DNA from: Sphagnum magellanicum
Lineage: Eukaryota > Streptophyta > Sphagnopsida > Sphagnales > Sphagnaceae
Direction of reading: 5' to 3'
Length of the DNA stretch: 64,000 bases
Assembly (NCBI GenBank): GCA_021904315.1
Contig: CM038919.1
Location: 9,114,001 to 9,178,000, forward strand
Shown here: piece by piece, positions 11,203 to 23,035 of the stretch
Layout of the letters: the number at the start of each line of letters is the position of its first letter
Numbering within the stretch: position 1 is the stretch's first letter
Notes under the pieces: model-generated
Database searches by the model: none
Seen by the model: only the letters and a program-made list of their open reading frames with translations
What the model was told of the DNA's origin: nothing
Translations under genes and position numbers: made by a program

Positions 11203-12567
11203 AGTTTCTTTGAAATCCTCATAAAACCATGCTTGAAACGCCTCTTTGGAGAGCGGACCTAGAGAGGGATGAGGAGGTGAGAGTCTATAGACCTGTGTTA
11301 ATAGGTTATAGCAAACCCAATCAATTTTCTAGTGTGGTTGCTCACAATTTTGTGGCCCACAAAACTACTAATCACTCTTTCCTTCATTGCAAAAGAATGG
11401 ACTTGTGAATCACAGAATCTTTGTACGCGCAATAGGCTTATGAAAGGGAAACTCATGTTCAGTTGTGCTTGTGCCCACCACCTTCATTTCCAGGTACCAA
11501 TGCATTTGTTTTAGGGCTGCTGTGCAATGAAGACACATATAAACATTCGCCCACCAGTGACTTTGGATAGATTGGAGGGATGGGCGACTATCCTTGTAAC
11601 ACGCCTTTGCTCTATTAGGGCTGTTCTGTATGGGTTGAATTACAGTACATGAACCCTATTTTTGAACCAGTTGGATCCAGGGTTTTCTTTTCAAATCCCC
11701 AGCATTAATTACCATTAACTGGCGACTGTCCTAGGTGGGCTAGGTTTAGATGTGGCTAATTTATTTTAATATGAAAATGTTGAAAAAAGTCCCTAAAATT
11801 TTTAGTGTTTTTTCCAGTTTTTGAAAAAAATTAGCCAAGTTTGCAAGACACTAGTTGAATCATCCCATGAAGACAGGCCGACTAGGCACCAGAGTCTGCT
11901 TGGGTTATTCAGGTCTTTAGAGGTTGAAGTACAAGACAAGCCAGGGAATAGATTCCTGGGTCTCGTTGGACTATTCAGTTGCTTAGAGGATGAATCACAG
12001 CCTCCTAAATGATTAGTGGTTGATTGTGGTCCACCGGGCAAGTGGGTATCTATCTGCTTTGATCCGTTTGAGTAGTACAGCGGTTGCCAATTTGTAGGTC
12101 ACTCATCAAATGCATTATTCGTCTGATTGGGCTGAAGTTCATCTCTTTAGGGCTTGAGTGTCTCATTTGAAGGGGATTTTGTTGCATGAGGAGAATTGAG
12201 TTATAGTCACAAGAACGAGTGCTTAATATTTCCATATGTTAATTATGCATATTATTCTTAGTGTAACATTTTGGTTGGATGACAATCGGATATTTACACT
12301 TTTTTTCCCTGTTTCTTTTTGGACACAAACCCAAAACTCCATTGCAAATAGAGAAACAATACACAGTAAGATCAGAGGGCCCACCAAAGTCTGACCCCTC
12401 CCACAAGAAATTATCACTAGCAAGGTGGTTGATAATATCACCTAACTTTTCTGCGGTCTCGAGGCATGGTGGGGACTCCACGCCTTGTCAAAGGCCACCA
12501 ACAAAATAACCTTTGTTTTCTCTAGTTTCAATGCTCATCATGCAACGTAAACATGCTGCCACTCACG
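11203..12567. other. Gene-less stretch
   Basis: Mixed-composition repeat DNA. The frames open here (for example 11821-12012 and 12239-12509) show no domain and overlap on both strands. Confidence 0.45.
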
Positions 12568-12742
12568 AATGGCTAGTACATAGCTAACAACTGTGGTTGG
12601 ATATTTGCACTTTGTGCACACTATACTTGCTCAGCATGTGTGAGAAACAGATATGGGCTGTATGGTGTGCGGACAGAAAAGGATTCTTGCTTAGAGTACT
12701 GTCCCATATCTAACCACAGTTGTTAGCTATGTACTAGCCATT
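12568..12742. mobile_element. 175-bp fold-back element with inverted repeats of about 36 bp
   Basis: The left arm AATGGCTAGTACATAGCTAA continues through CAACTGTGGTTGGATAT, and the right arm (12706-12742) is its near-perfect reverse complement ending TAGCTATGTACTAGCCATT. The loop of about 100 bp is non-coding. A weaker extension (CACTCACG on the left, CCAGTG on the right) may mark true ends. No target duplication is clear, so the superfamily is not assigned. Confidence 0.8.
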
Positions 12743-12889
12743 CCAGTGTATCTACTTATTCAGGAGTCACATAGTCCCTTACTCACCCACCTACATAGAT
12801 ATTTGGAACCATTTGCACTCCCTACCTACTTATGATAATTTACCCATTTACATAGGGAGTTACCTAATAGGAGACCTTGGAAGTAGGAG

Positions 12890-13010
12890 GGTTTACAGGA
12901 TAAGTTACTTTCCACCTTGGTAACACAATAGTGACTCATCCACAATTGAGTCACAATATGTTTCCAATGGATACTGGCCGCTGGATCATTTAACCCATGC
13001 TCAACGCTGA
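12890..13010 (+). repeat. Dispersed repeat family copy (CATCCACAA-TGAGTCA type)
   Basis: Contains the shared string of this window's unnamed family: GGTAACACAA, then CATCCACAATTGAGTCACAA, then TTTCCAATGGAT. Related copies lie at 14137-14235, 14283-14400, 14398-14470 and 19440-19570 (reverse). Upstream is a CTACCTAC-rich tract (12775-12890) that recurs near other copies. Confidence 0.6.
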
Positions 13011-14136
13011 TAAGGCAAAGAGGGAACTGAATCGTACATTTCTTGGAGCTGCATTAAGAGCAAACCTAGTGTTGGTAAGGTTGAAGCACCCAACATTGTC
13101 CGACTAAGCATAGCAAGTAAGTTAGATTTCAAATTTATTGTACACATTTTTTCTTTAGTGACAAGAGAATTATGAAACTCAACTTTGGTTGAAGCTGATA
13201 TTGTGAAGAATTGTGTGAAGGGTTTGAAGTTTACCTCCCATTTCTTTAGGGGCTATGCTTCAAGTGACTGGTGGAGGTTTCGGTACTTAGTGGTTCCCTT
13301 ACCTCCTTGTAGCCGACCTCATGCCTCATTTGGGTTGTTAGCTTGCATGTACTTCAATCTTTGCCCCTTGTTTCTTTTTCTCCCTTTCTTGGGTGCTTTC
13401 TTTTTATAAAGTTTGGCAGGGTTTCATCCTCGTTTGATGGATTGTCAGTAGGCTTCTTTGTGAATTGTGAGTGAACAACCTCAAACCCTCAAAATAAGGC
13501 TTCAAAAATGGTCAAAGAAAGATTCTAATACCTTCAAAGGAGAGCTTTTAATACGGTCAAACAAAAATCCTCATACAGAGATTGCATGTGCGAGAATTGG
13601 GATCTTAAATGGGTTGCATTCAAAAGACATCAATGAGGAAAAAACAAAACAACAACAACCACCTACAAAAGTCAGGCTAACATCATCTATAAGGTACCTT
13701 AGATTGTAATCTTAAATCACAAGCCCAAGTCTTATTGTGTGGCTTTTAAAATGACCCTAGACTAACATATACTAGGCATTCTCAAACAAGATGAACAATC
13801 ATAGGTATGGGAGTAGGGCTCACTACTTAGGATTGATTTAGGGTCTGATCAAAGGGCCACAGTGAACCAGCACCCACCAGTGCACCATGAAGGATGAATG
13901 GTAAATGGTCATAAAACAGTTTTCTGTTGGGTTCCAGTTCCCTAGCTAACCATGGTGGTTAGCTCAGGTGCTTTTCTTTTCTACCTACCACCTGACGACC
14001 CACAAGCAGTTTGTGGGTAGGTGAGTAGAAAAACAGCCCTTACTTATTATGTATGAACTATAAACCATCTACTTACCTAGAGGTTATCTATTTTCCTACC
14101 TATGCAGCTAGATATGAGACCTATTTCTTACAGAAG
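13011..14136. other. Gene-less stretch
   Basis: No gene supported. It includes a hairpin-prone part near 13950-14035 (CCATGGTGGTTAG; CCCACAAGCAGTTTGTGGG) and a CTACCTA-type tract before the next copies of the dispersed repeat. Confidence 0.45.
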
Positions 14137-14470
14137 TGGTTACCAAGGTGAAACCAAATATTAACTCCGTTAAGGTTCATCCACAACTGAGTAATGACAG
14201 GCATCCAGTGGATGATGCACTGGGGGGTGCTACTTACCTTATAACAACCTATTATCCTATCTACTGACCTACAGACTCTATATCCCTTTACAGGATAGGG
14301 TACTAAAGTGAAACCTGACCCCAACTTAGTTAGGGTTCACCCCAACTGAGTCATAACATGCTTCCAAGGGATGTTGTGCTGGATGATGTGCTGGTGGCTG
14401 CCTACTCAGTTGATGTTCATCCACAACTGAGTCATAACATGGTTCTAACATGATGTATGGGTTGTTGCTG
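14137..14470 (+). repeat. Cluster of two to three copies of the same dispersed repeat
   Basis: GGTTCATCCACAACTGAGT occurs at about 14172, GGTTCACCCCAACTGAGTCA at about 14334 and GTTCATCCACAACTGAGTCA at about 14415. Each is followed by AACATG or GACAGG-like bases and then TTCCAAGGGATG- or GGATGATG-type sequence. The spacing (about 160 and 80 bp) shows an irregular local cluster. No coding capacity. Confidence 0.65.
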
Positions 14471-15196
14471 TTGGTTCACTCTGGGCCTATTTCTTCGATA
14501 TAAAATTCCTATTCCAAAGGATAGTAGATACACTATATATTAATACTTAAACCTCATGGAATATTCAAGTACTCCATGGCTAAGGGTAAGGCTGTGGAGC
14601 TAAGCGGTTGGAAATTGAAACCCCAACTGGACCCACCCTTCTCCTCAGCTCTGCGAGGACAGTCTGCCATGCACCCTGGTGGTTAGGGCTGAGGCATTCA
14701 CCAGTCTAGTTATGATTTATCAATAAAGTGCAAATTGCAGAAGGGCCATGCCATTGTCTTTATATGCAAGTATTTCAATTAAAAGTGCAAATACACATTG
14801 GATTCAGATAATTAAAATGAAAAAGGAAAGATTCAATTCCATAATCTTAATATAACGCATGCAAGTTTGTCCAATATGACTTTATTCATCTTTTGACAAT
14901 CATTTTTAGTTTGGTTGTTCAATGTATATGTTATCTAGTAGTGAACATTTATTTTAAAAGTATCTTTTTAAAATCAAAAATCATGAAAGGTATTACAAAA
15001 ATAAATGATATTTGTTACTAAATTTTTCATAAAATATCATCCCAAGTATAAAATTATGAAATTCTTGAAGGTTTTTTTTAATATATTTCATTCACATTAA
15101 TTTTCAAATAATTTTCCTTTTAAAACTTCCATATTTTTTAAGATTAATTATTTAGAGAATGAAATATATTGAGAATATTTAAACCAAAAAATCATC
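14471..15196. other. Gene-less AT-rich stretch
   Basis: Nothing coding seen; poly-T and AAAAATCA-rich sequence. Confidence 0.5.
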
Positions 15197-15315
15197 AAAT
15201 TTCACCAAAATTGCCACCATAATAATGCACCAAATTTCACTAAAATTGTCACCAAGATAATGGCTCCAAAATTCACCCAAGTTGCACCAAAAATTTTACC
15301 AAAGTAGTACACCAA
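15197..15315. repeat. Degenerate minisatellite of about 35 bp (CACCAAA type)
   Basis: AAATTTCACCAAAATTGCCACC recurs about 35 bp later as AAATTTCACTAAAATTGTCACC, and again as shorter decayed pieces (AAAATTCACCCAAGTTGCACC; AAAAATTTTACC). Confidence 0.6.
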
Positions 15316-16113
15316 AAATCAAAAAATGTGTCAAACCCCAAATGAGTTCACAAACTCGAGGAAGCATACAGATTTGAGCATCCAAATATAGTAATACTGT
15401 GGATTTCCCTTTGCCCCATAGATATAGGTTAGAAGACCATGAGTTTGGGCAATGAATATGGGTTTAAAGTGGCGCCATTACAAACACGTTGATGACCTTA
15501 ACGAGAAATGAACTTCAAAATAATCTCATCCCCCTTGTTCTTTTCCTCATAAGGGGCAAGTTTCTTTTCGACTCATATGACACATGTCCTTCATGCACGC
15601 ACCTTGAGGCATACACCAACAAAAATATCTTTTCACATTACATCTTTGTGAACATATCACAATCTTGAAACATTACATATTTTCCTTCATAAGGGCAAGC
15701 TATCTGGAGATCATTAATGTATTGTAAACCCAAATGAAAACATACTCCTTGCCTAAAAGCATGGCCCAATAAAAATGTTTTAAACAAGAATCTTGTTGAA
15801 TAAAATTATTTCGTAAAGGCCCAAAAGTGGCTGATCAAAAGTGCCAGCAAGTGGCCTTTGACAGTCAACAACACCTAAAGCCAGTTACTAAACGCCACTA
15901 ACTTATTTCATAGTGCATGGTTTGAACCACACACCTTGGGGGATTCCACACATAATTGTTCATATTGGTGTCTTTGGTTAGACTTTGAAGTTTTGAGGTA
16001 TGTTGGCACCATTGGAAGGGGACAATATTGAGGTGTGAGGGGTTGTATCTCATAGCATTACATATAGTAAAGGAAGGATGAAGCCTCCCTTAACTCCGCT
16101 CGGTACGGACAGT
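15316..16113. other. Gene-less stretch before the minisatellites
   Basis: No supportable gene or clear repeat; nothing more can be said. Confidence 0.4.
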
Positions 16114-16545
16114 GACTACAGAATGGGAAGGAAATAAACCAGGAAGAAGAAGAAGAAAAAACCTTTGGACAAAGGATATGACCGACCTAAAGACTAGGGA
16201 AGGGGAAGGAAATAAACCAGGAAGAAGAAGAAGAAAAAACCTTTGGACAAAGGATATGACCGACATAAAGACTACGGAATGGGAAGGAAATAAACCAAGA
16301 AGAAGAAGAAGAAAAAACCTTTGGACAAAGGATATGACCGACGTGAAGACTACGGAATGGGAAGGAAATAAACCAGGAAGAAGAAGAAGAAAAAACCTTT
16401 GGACAAAGGATATGACTGACGTAAAGACTACGGAATGGGAAGGAAATAAACCAGGAAGAAAAAGAAAAAAAAACCTTTGGACAAAGGATATGACCGACGT
16501 AAAGACAAGTATATACCTTTGGACAAAAGATGTGACTAACATAAG
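16114..16545. repeat. 78-bp minisatellite, five copies plus a partial one
   Basis: The word GAAATAAACC recurs at 16131, 16209, 16287, 16365 and 16443, exactly 78 bp apart. A truncated sixth unit (ACCTTTGGACAAAAGATG) ends near 16545. Because 78 is divisible by 3 and the unit lacks stops, both strands stay open. On the plus strand each unit would encode a 26-residue basic repeat containing GNKPGRRRRKNLWTKDMTD. The open frame (16112-16879) runs on into unrelated sequence and has no upstream promoter that I can see, so a protein is doubtful. Copies are nearly identical and keep CG, so the array is young. Confidence 0.9.
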
Positions 16546-16833
16546 GTGTCACGTGTGGTGCTATTGGGAACAAGAGTTTGGGGAACCTATGGGAACATAT
16601 TTAGCGCACCATTGGTTGGTTTCAGAAACTGTTTTTGTGGACAAAAAGAATACCAGTGTGGGGTGGGTATTTGATTTTTTTGTAATACCCATATGCTCTG
16701 ACTATTTGGAAGAAAAAAAACAGAATGAAAGAACCATTGGTTCTGGGTATTTGAAAATTTTCAGAATCAAAAGAATCACTGGGTTAGGGTATTTCATAAA
16801 AAAAAACAAAATCACAGAATCATTAAAAAACCG

Positions 16834-17031
16834 GAGTGAGAAATGCGAAGGACCGGGGGGGGGGGGATCGACGGGTTAAAGAATTGGAGTGAGAAATGTG
16901 AAGGACCGGCCGGGGGGGATCAACGGGTTAAAGAACCGAAGTGGGAAATGCGAAGGACCGGTCAAGGGGCTCGACAGGTTAAAGAACCGAAGTGAGAAAT
17001 GTGAAGGACTGGGGCGAGGGGTGGGGGGGGG
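16834..17031. repeat. Minisatellite of about 52 bp, four copies, with G-runs
   Basis: GAGTGAGAAATG-type unit starts lie at 16834, 16887, 16939 and 16990 (periods 53, 52 and 51). Each unit carries GAAGGAC, a variable G-run and TCGACGGGTTAAAGAA-like sequence. Unit length varies mainly through the G-run. Confidence 0.85.
17011..17031 (+). other. G-quadruplex-capable run ending the minisatellite
   Basis: GGGGCGAGGGGTGGGGGGGG contains at least four G-runs with 1-3 base loops. A second long G-run lies at 16855-16866 in the first unit. Confidence 0.65.
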
Positions 17032-17148
17032 ACCAACGATTGTTTGAAAAGAAAAGTTTTTTTAAAAAACCAAAAACATCAAGCAAACATTGTTGAAATA
17101 ACACACCTGTGCATTATGCACGGGGTTCACACTAGTATATGTTTATAC

Positions 17149-18526
17149 CAATGTTGGGTGCGTACCCAGATCACCAGGTAGGAACCAATGGTTTTGGGTA
17201 CACGGAATTTACCCAAAACCAGGCCCAAATTTTAGAATTGAGCAAGAACCAAAACTGGGTTTGCAGCCCAATTTTGGAACTAGTGGTGGAATCTACCCCT
17301 CAGTTCACTTGGTTTTTTTATTGGATCCAGGGTTCAATTCCTAAGTGAGGTTGGAACCAGAACTGGATCTAAATTTTGAAAAAATCTGGTTTCAGTTCCA
17401 ACTGGGTAAGGACTTAAGGCATGGAGCTAGAAGCATAGAGTCTTGCTCGTCCTCAGCTTGTTTCTGGTTCATCCTCTTGTTTCTGTTTTCGGACTTTGCA
17501 CTTCCTACGGGGTGCCTCCAAAGTTCAACTTTTTATTTCTCCAATGAGCCATTTTGATTGGCCCATCACAAAGAAAAAACTAAAACCAAAACTCTCAAGG
17601 CTCCCCAAAATAGAAAATTCTATGGAAAGATGGAGTGCCTCCCCCTTTTGGCCCACCTATATAGGTGAGAAGATTTTGGGCAAAACATATAAGATTAAAG
17701 CGAGGTGATATTGGGAACACCCTTGGGGAACACATTGGGAACCTGATGGAAACTCATTGGGAACTTGAAGGGAACATGTTGGGAACAAAAGAGAAATGAA
17801 AAATTCCTCACCTTATTGGGACTGTTTGGGGTGCAAACTTGGGGTAGGTTTCTGAGAGCACAAGTATAAAAAAAAATTGATATGAATTAGTGAAAATTTG
17901 GGGATCTCTTTGGACATTGAAATTGGGCTCAATTGGGGAGTTGTTTGAAGCAAATAGGGGCTGAATTAGGGAGTTTTTGAGGGGGTGTTTTTTGGGTAGA
18001 TTTGGGAGCTGTTTAAGATGTAATTGAGGGTGAAATTAGGAGGTGTCTAGGGAAATTTTAAGGCGAATTTGAAGATACTTTAATGTTCATTGATTTCAGA
18101 GATGACAAGAGTTCATATTATGAAGTGATAGATACAATTGCATGAAACCCTGAACATGAAATCACATGACAATGGAAAAAATGGTTTTGATTTTCAAGAA
18201 ACCTATTGGTGTACTTTATAAATTAGAAGTAGATGCTCTTTTGTATTAGTTTGATATTTTGAAATCTTTGGTAATAATCTCTTCTTCTTTTTTGAAATAA
18301 AAGTTCAAGTTTTCCTTATTGAAATTTTTGGTGTTTAAGATGTTGGAACCTGAATCAAAAGTTATCCATGGAACCGAAAACCAAAACCAACCTAATTTGA
18401 AATTTCAAAAAAACTTAAAACTAAAAATTGGTTTCAGTTTTGAGAAATAAAAAAATTGGAACATATTCTTTAAAAAATGTAGGAACCAAAACCACAGGTT
18501 TCTCCTAGAAACTAGGAACCACCCAG
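17149..18526. mobile_element. Non-autonomous hAT-like element, long copy (about 1.4 kb)
   Basis: The left end CAATGTTGGGTG matches other copies here. The right end GGAACCACCCAG is the expected complement, shortened by a few bases. Flanking 8-bp sequences are GTTTATAC (17141-17148) and GTTTGCAC (18527-18534), which differ only by two transitions, as expected for an aged hAT target duplication. The interior is rich in GGAACC and AACCAAAAC words shared with other copies. Open frames at 17139-17708 show no transposase motif. Confidence 0.65.
17709..17800 (+). repeat. GGGAACACATTGGGAAC repeat
   Basis: ATATTGGGAACACCCTTGGG is followed by several more TTGGGAAC words. A related string occurs at about 16561-16600 and, reversed, at about 59718-59757, where the complement reads ATATTGGGAATGTCTTAGGG. 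A short dispersed motif inside larger repeats; role unknown. Confidence 0.5.
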
Positions 18527-18599
18527 GTTTGCACCTAAGAAGGAAGGCTTATTAAAGCTTCTTTATTTCAATATGAAATGAACTACGAATGATTTTAAA

Positions 18600-18985
18600 T
18601 GACAAAAATCATGACATTTAAAAGAAATTTAAATCAATTTTTTTATTAAAAAATTTTCAATGCATTTTATTTTTAAATTTATCAATTGATGATGGTGTAT
18701 TTTTTATTTTTTATTTTGACATTACTATGACATACTTTTTGAATCCACGATTTTCATTTTATTCATGTGACAAGCAAAGTGCAATCATTTCAAAACTCCA
18801 CTATGAATCCATTTTTTTCTTAAAATTCATAGATATTTTTAAATATGATTCTCATTAAAGTATATTAAAACATCAATAATTTAAAATTTGATAATGTTAA
18901 TGTTGAATATAACTTTACATTTTAAGTTGACTTATAATTCATAAAAACTATAGCTTTGACAATCCAAATAGTCCCCTTAATTGTG
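18600..18985 (+). repeat. Dispersed repeat, copy 1 of a pair
   Basis: Homologous in the same orientation to about 41690-42080. Shared ordered words include TTTTGACA-TACT, TTTTTGA-TCCAC, TTTTCATTTT, ATGTGACAA and CATTAAAGT, ending TGACAATC-AAA. It is AT-rich, lacks CG and has no coding capacity. Confidence 0.7.
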
Positions 18986-20929
18986 TTTTCACCCAAAAAA
19001 ACTCAAATGTACCTATAATTGTGGTGGTAAAATTTAAGGTTATAAATTGTAACATATATAATGATGGGTCCAATGAAAGGTTATGGAACTTTTCCTACGA
19101 TTCAATAGATATCAATATGGATTGAAAAGAAATATGAAAAGAAAAATAGTCATGTTTATTGAAATTATACATACTTAAATAACTTGATTTAAATACAAAT
19201 TTGATAGGTAACTTGATTCACATACTTGAGTGACAATGCATTGCCCAAGAATTGGCCATTGATATTTTGATCCACCATTAAACCAATATGCTTCAAAAAA
19301 AACATTTTTTCTTTTGTTTTGGTTTTGATAAAAAAAATTATCAAGATGCAAAATTTTGTCAACAATTTCTTTTTTTGATAACCGTTGAACTTTGATTTGT
19401 AAAATGAAAGGCAAAAGAATAATAAAAAATGGTTATGCAAAGTCTATGGGATTATGTCACCCCACACCCACTAGTGCACCATCCATTGGAAACCCATTGT
19501 GACTCAATGTTGCGGATGAACCACAATTGATTTACTAAGGTTCCACATTGGTAACCTATCCAATAAATCCTCCTACTTGCTGCTCAAGTCCAAACACAAT
19601 AAAAATAGTGACATAATGTTTAGACACCCCTTGAAAATTGCATCCATGCAAAAATCACAAAGGGCGCACAATAATTCAAATTGTTGAATTTACTTTTCGA
19701 ATAGATTGCATTGCTTGTGAAGTTTCAATTATTAAAATTTTGAAGCAAATCTATGATCTTTCAAGAATCCTCAAGCTACGATTAAAGTTAGAACATTTGT
19801 GTCAAAAGGTATTTTTCTCTTGGTCAAAAAAAATTTTCTTATCAAATGCACACCAATCAATTTCAAGTTGATGAACATTTTTATGTTAATACTAATGTTT
19901 CATAATTGCCAAGTAGGTTATTTTTAAAAATTGGGTGCCAATTAAGTTATCAATATCAATATATAAAAAATTGAATGTTCATCAGATTATCAATATTTGT
20001 TTGATAATAACCATTGGTTATGCATAAAGGTAATTCTTCAAATACACAATTTACAACTTGTTAACGTGTCAGTTCTACATTGGTTATGGGGGTTTTTTTA
20101 ATCAAAATCAAAATTATTAATTTTGTTTATCATTAAAATGTTTAGTGTTTTGTGATTGGTAACCTACCCAATAACTAGGTTGGTAATTAGATCAAAATTC
20201 AATAATTGGCCAATGCTGATTAATACATTAAGAAAAAAAAAGGCTCAAAGTTATTGTTTATATATGCAATGCAATTTTATTTCATTACATTTGGTTCAAA
20301 AGTGTTTTTTGCATTCAAAGTCATTGTGAGGTGTTCATTTTACACAAGTTTTTCGATTGTATGTGAAAAAAAGTAAGAATACATAATATTCATGATATAT
20401 AATGAAGATGTAATAAAAAAGTATTTATTTTCAACACACAATCATAAATTGGCCCAAATAATATTTTTTTTAAAAGACCCAAAAAGGTGCAAGTGACTCC
20501 TTTTATTATGTTTCAACCATTTCACCCTACCTAGGTAACTAGTAACTCCCTGCATAAAGTAAATATGATGAGTATGATGGGTGAGTAAATAGGACACATA
20601 AATGGTTATTAGTATGTAAGTAGAAAAGTAGGTAAAGCACTTGGTGACTACTAAGTAGGTACATGCATGTAGATGGTTAGGGTGTAACTCATGGTTTATC
20701 CCCAGTATTGGTTAGGCCTTAACCCTAAATCAACATTGTAGCTACATTTGAATGTTACCAAAGCATTCTATTGTGTGCCCAAAAAGTGTGCTGTGGTTTT
20801 GTTGAGGTATGTATTCCACTTGTGTTAGATTATGCAACCCTTGATTTACAACATTTTTTATTTGTTTATGATGATGAAAAATAATTCCAAGGTGGCTATG
20901 GCTAAACTTTGTACTTGTAACCCTTTGAC
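18986..20929. other. Gene-less; contains a reversed dispersed-repeat copy
   Basis: 19440-19570 is a reverse-strand copy of the CATCCACAA-TGAGTCA family (here ATTGTGACTCAATGTTGCGG). A tract at 20520-20690 has many CTACCTA/GTAGGTA-type words. No gene supported. Confidence 0.5.
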
Positions 20930-21190
20930 ATAGTTGTGTAGGCGATTGACATTTTCCTAAATTATTACATACAAAATTTCAAAATGGATCAAACTAGTTG
21001 AAATTGCAATTATCTAAGTCATTAGTTTAATGGAAGATGCACAATTTTTTAGGACGTTCAATTTTATGAAGACTAAGTTAAGGAACAAGTTAATGACCTA
21101 TTTAGATTGGTCATTTGTATGTTTGCTCAAAAGTTTTATATTCTTGAGAAATTCCTTTATAATCAATCCATTGAGGAATGGAAAACTACT
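20930..21190 (+). pseudogene. Degraded hAT-like transposase, C-terminal dimerisation part
   Basis: Frames shift, but the pieces are diagnostic. FNFMKTKLRNKLMTYLD (about 21057-21107) matches the 'FS.L.FMK.KLRNRL..HLD' stretch of plant hAT C-terminal domains. MFAQKFYILEKFLYNQSIEEW (about 21118-21180, read with a frame change) matches the segment that follows it. It belongs to the same transposase type as 6531-7330 but is a separate copy. No intact frame remains. Confidence 0.6.
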
Positions 21191-22440
21191 TGCATGTGAT
21201 ATGCATGAATTGTTCTTTGGCCAATGGCAACCTACAAGTAGGTGGACTTCTCTCCTACCTTATTGGGTCTTCACTCTTGAACCCCCTTTTTTTTTTTATG
21301 AATTAGGATCTTGGTTTAAGTTTAATTGTTTTTTTGCTTTGTTTTTCAAAATGTTGCAAGTGCACTAGAACTTGGAAGGTTCAGTGACTTTTGTTTCCAT
21401 GATCTGGTCACTTTGCCCTGCTCATTTTTATACCTAAATTCAAGTTGGCTACTAGAGTTTGGACATAAAGTTGCAACCAATTATTGGGGCTCACTATCAA
21501 GCCACAAATGTCATATTTATGCATCTTAAACTTATTCGTGAATACTAAAATGGTTTGTTTGTGTAAGTTCACCATGTGTTATAGTGGGCAGGGCCAATTT
21601 GGTTAAGGTTTGACATGTGGAAAAATGTGTTTTTCTGGTGTGAATTCAAACAATTTTGCTAACCTTTTAGGAAATATTTGTTTATTTTTTATATTGTTTT
21701 AGCAACTTGTAGTTTGGGGCTGAATTGTTGATTTAATAGTGATCTAGACATTAGTGCATTCAAATAATGGTAAAACATTGAATTAAAATTACAAAATAAG
21801 TCTAGTGTCATTTTAGGACTAAATCAAAAGGTGATGAAATAACTTTTTTATCTTTTTGTTTGGTGATGCATATGCACTTGACATCACCACAATTTATCCC
21901 ATAAAGTTTGCGCAAAACTCAAAGTTGAATTATCACAAGCTAAAAGTTAAAGCTTAACTTTCATACATTTCAAAAACCTTATAACTAAAGAATTTTGACA
22001 TGTTTTAAAAAGGTTTAAGTGTGAGTTCCAAGTTTAGCAACAGACAGTTTCACAATTTAGATCCATATCTAATTTCAACAAAATTCTAAACTCCAAAACC
22101 TAACTTAAAGACTTGCCTCCATACCCTAAACCTACCAACACTACTCGAAACACCATTGTTTGGTTTGTTTCAAGGTTTTGTTATGTTTTGTCATTATTCT
22201 TAAACACAAAGGCCAATGCACGCACCTTTTAAGATATTCAAATGATTTTATAAATTGTCTAACATAATTTTTAACAACATGAATACAAATGGTGTATTGC
22301 AATTCACAATGTGCATGCAACTTGATGTAATTAGATTATTACTTATGTAATTACCTTTAAAAGTTAAATTTAGTGATTTACTTGGTGGTTGGCTTTCATA
22401 ATTTAATTATGGTTCAATCATAATTTTAATTAATGTGCAT
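21191..22440. other. Gene-less decayed DNA
   Basis: No gene supported; the open frame 21326-21529 has no domain. Confidence 0.45.
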
Positions 22441-22442
22441 GA

Positions 22443-23035
22443 TTCACACATGATAATTCATGTGGAAAAGTTTTTATCACATTAACGTAAATTGATTTAC
22501 ACAAGTGCAATCATGTTAACACAAGCCACAACAAATGTAATCAATGATTTTTCATGTTTAGAAACAATAATTTAATTTGGTGTTGAAAGTATAAGATTTT
22601 TTTATATAATGATGTTAATAATATATCATTAGAAGATGTGAATTAACTTGAAAAATATTCAATGAATAATAAATTCTCAAAAACATTCATTAAGCACTAT
22701 AACGTGTGTTTTTTAACATTAAAAGGACATATAAATAGACTTCAAAACTTTTGATAATTATATATATTTTGAAATCGTTTATATAAACCGTGACATAATA
22801 ATATTATAAAAATTATTAAAAATTTTAAATGTTTTTTGAAGACTTAAAAAAAAATATTACCCCAAAAGCAATTCCAAAAGCATGCGATTGTGGCTTGTGT
22901 TATCCCGTTTGCACCCACACATAATAATTTATGTGAAAAGTCTTTGTCACATTAATGTGCATTAATTCACACATAATAATTGATGTGAAAAATCTTTTCC
23001 ACATTAATGTGCATGTTGAATCACAAGGGAAACCA
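22443..23035. repeat. Dispersed AT-rich repeat with 52-bp local duplications
   Basis: CACACATAATAATT starts units at 22916 and 22968 (period 52), each followed by ATGTGAAAA and CACATTAATGTGCAT; a diverged unit lies at about 22443. The part 22480-22860 is homologous, reversed, to about 42165-42400: both hold ATAAATAGACTTCAAAACTT and AACGTGTGTTT. Confidence 0.65.

Noticed and set aside
16090..16542. Minus-strand open frame of 150 codons with hydrophobic repeats
   Set aside because: It is the complement of the 78-bp minisatellite. The period divisible by three keeps all stop-free frames open, so openness is not evidence of a gene.
11174..17031. CRISPR-like array from the regular repeats
   Set aside because: The repeats are contiguous tandem units without unique spacers, and the genome is a plant's.
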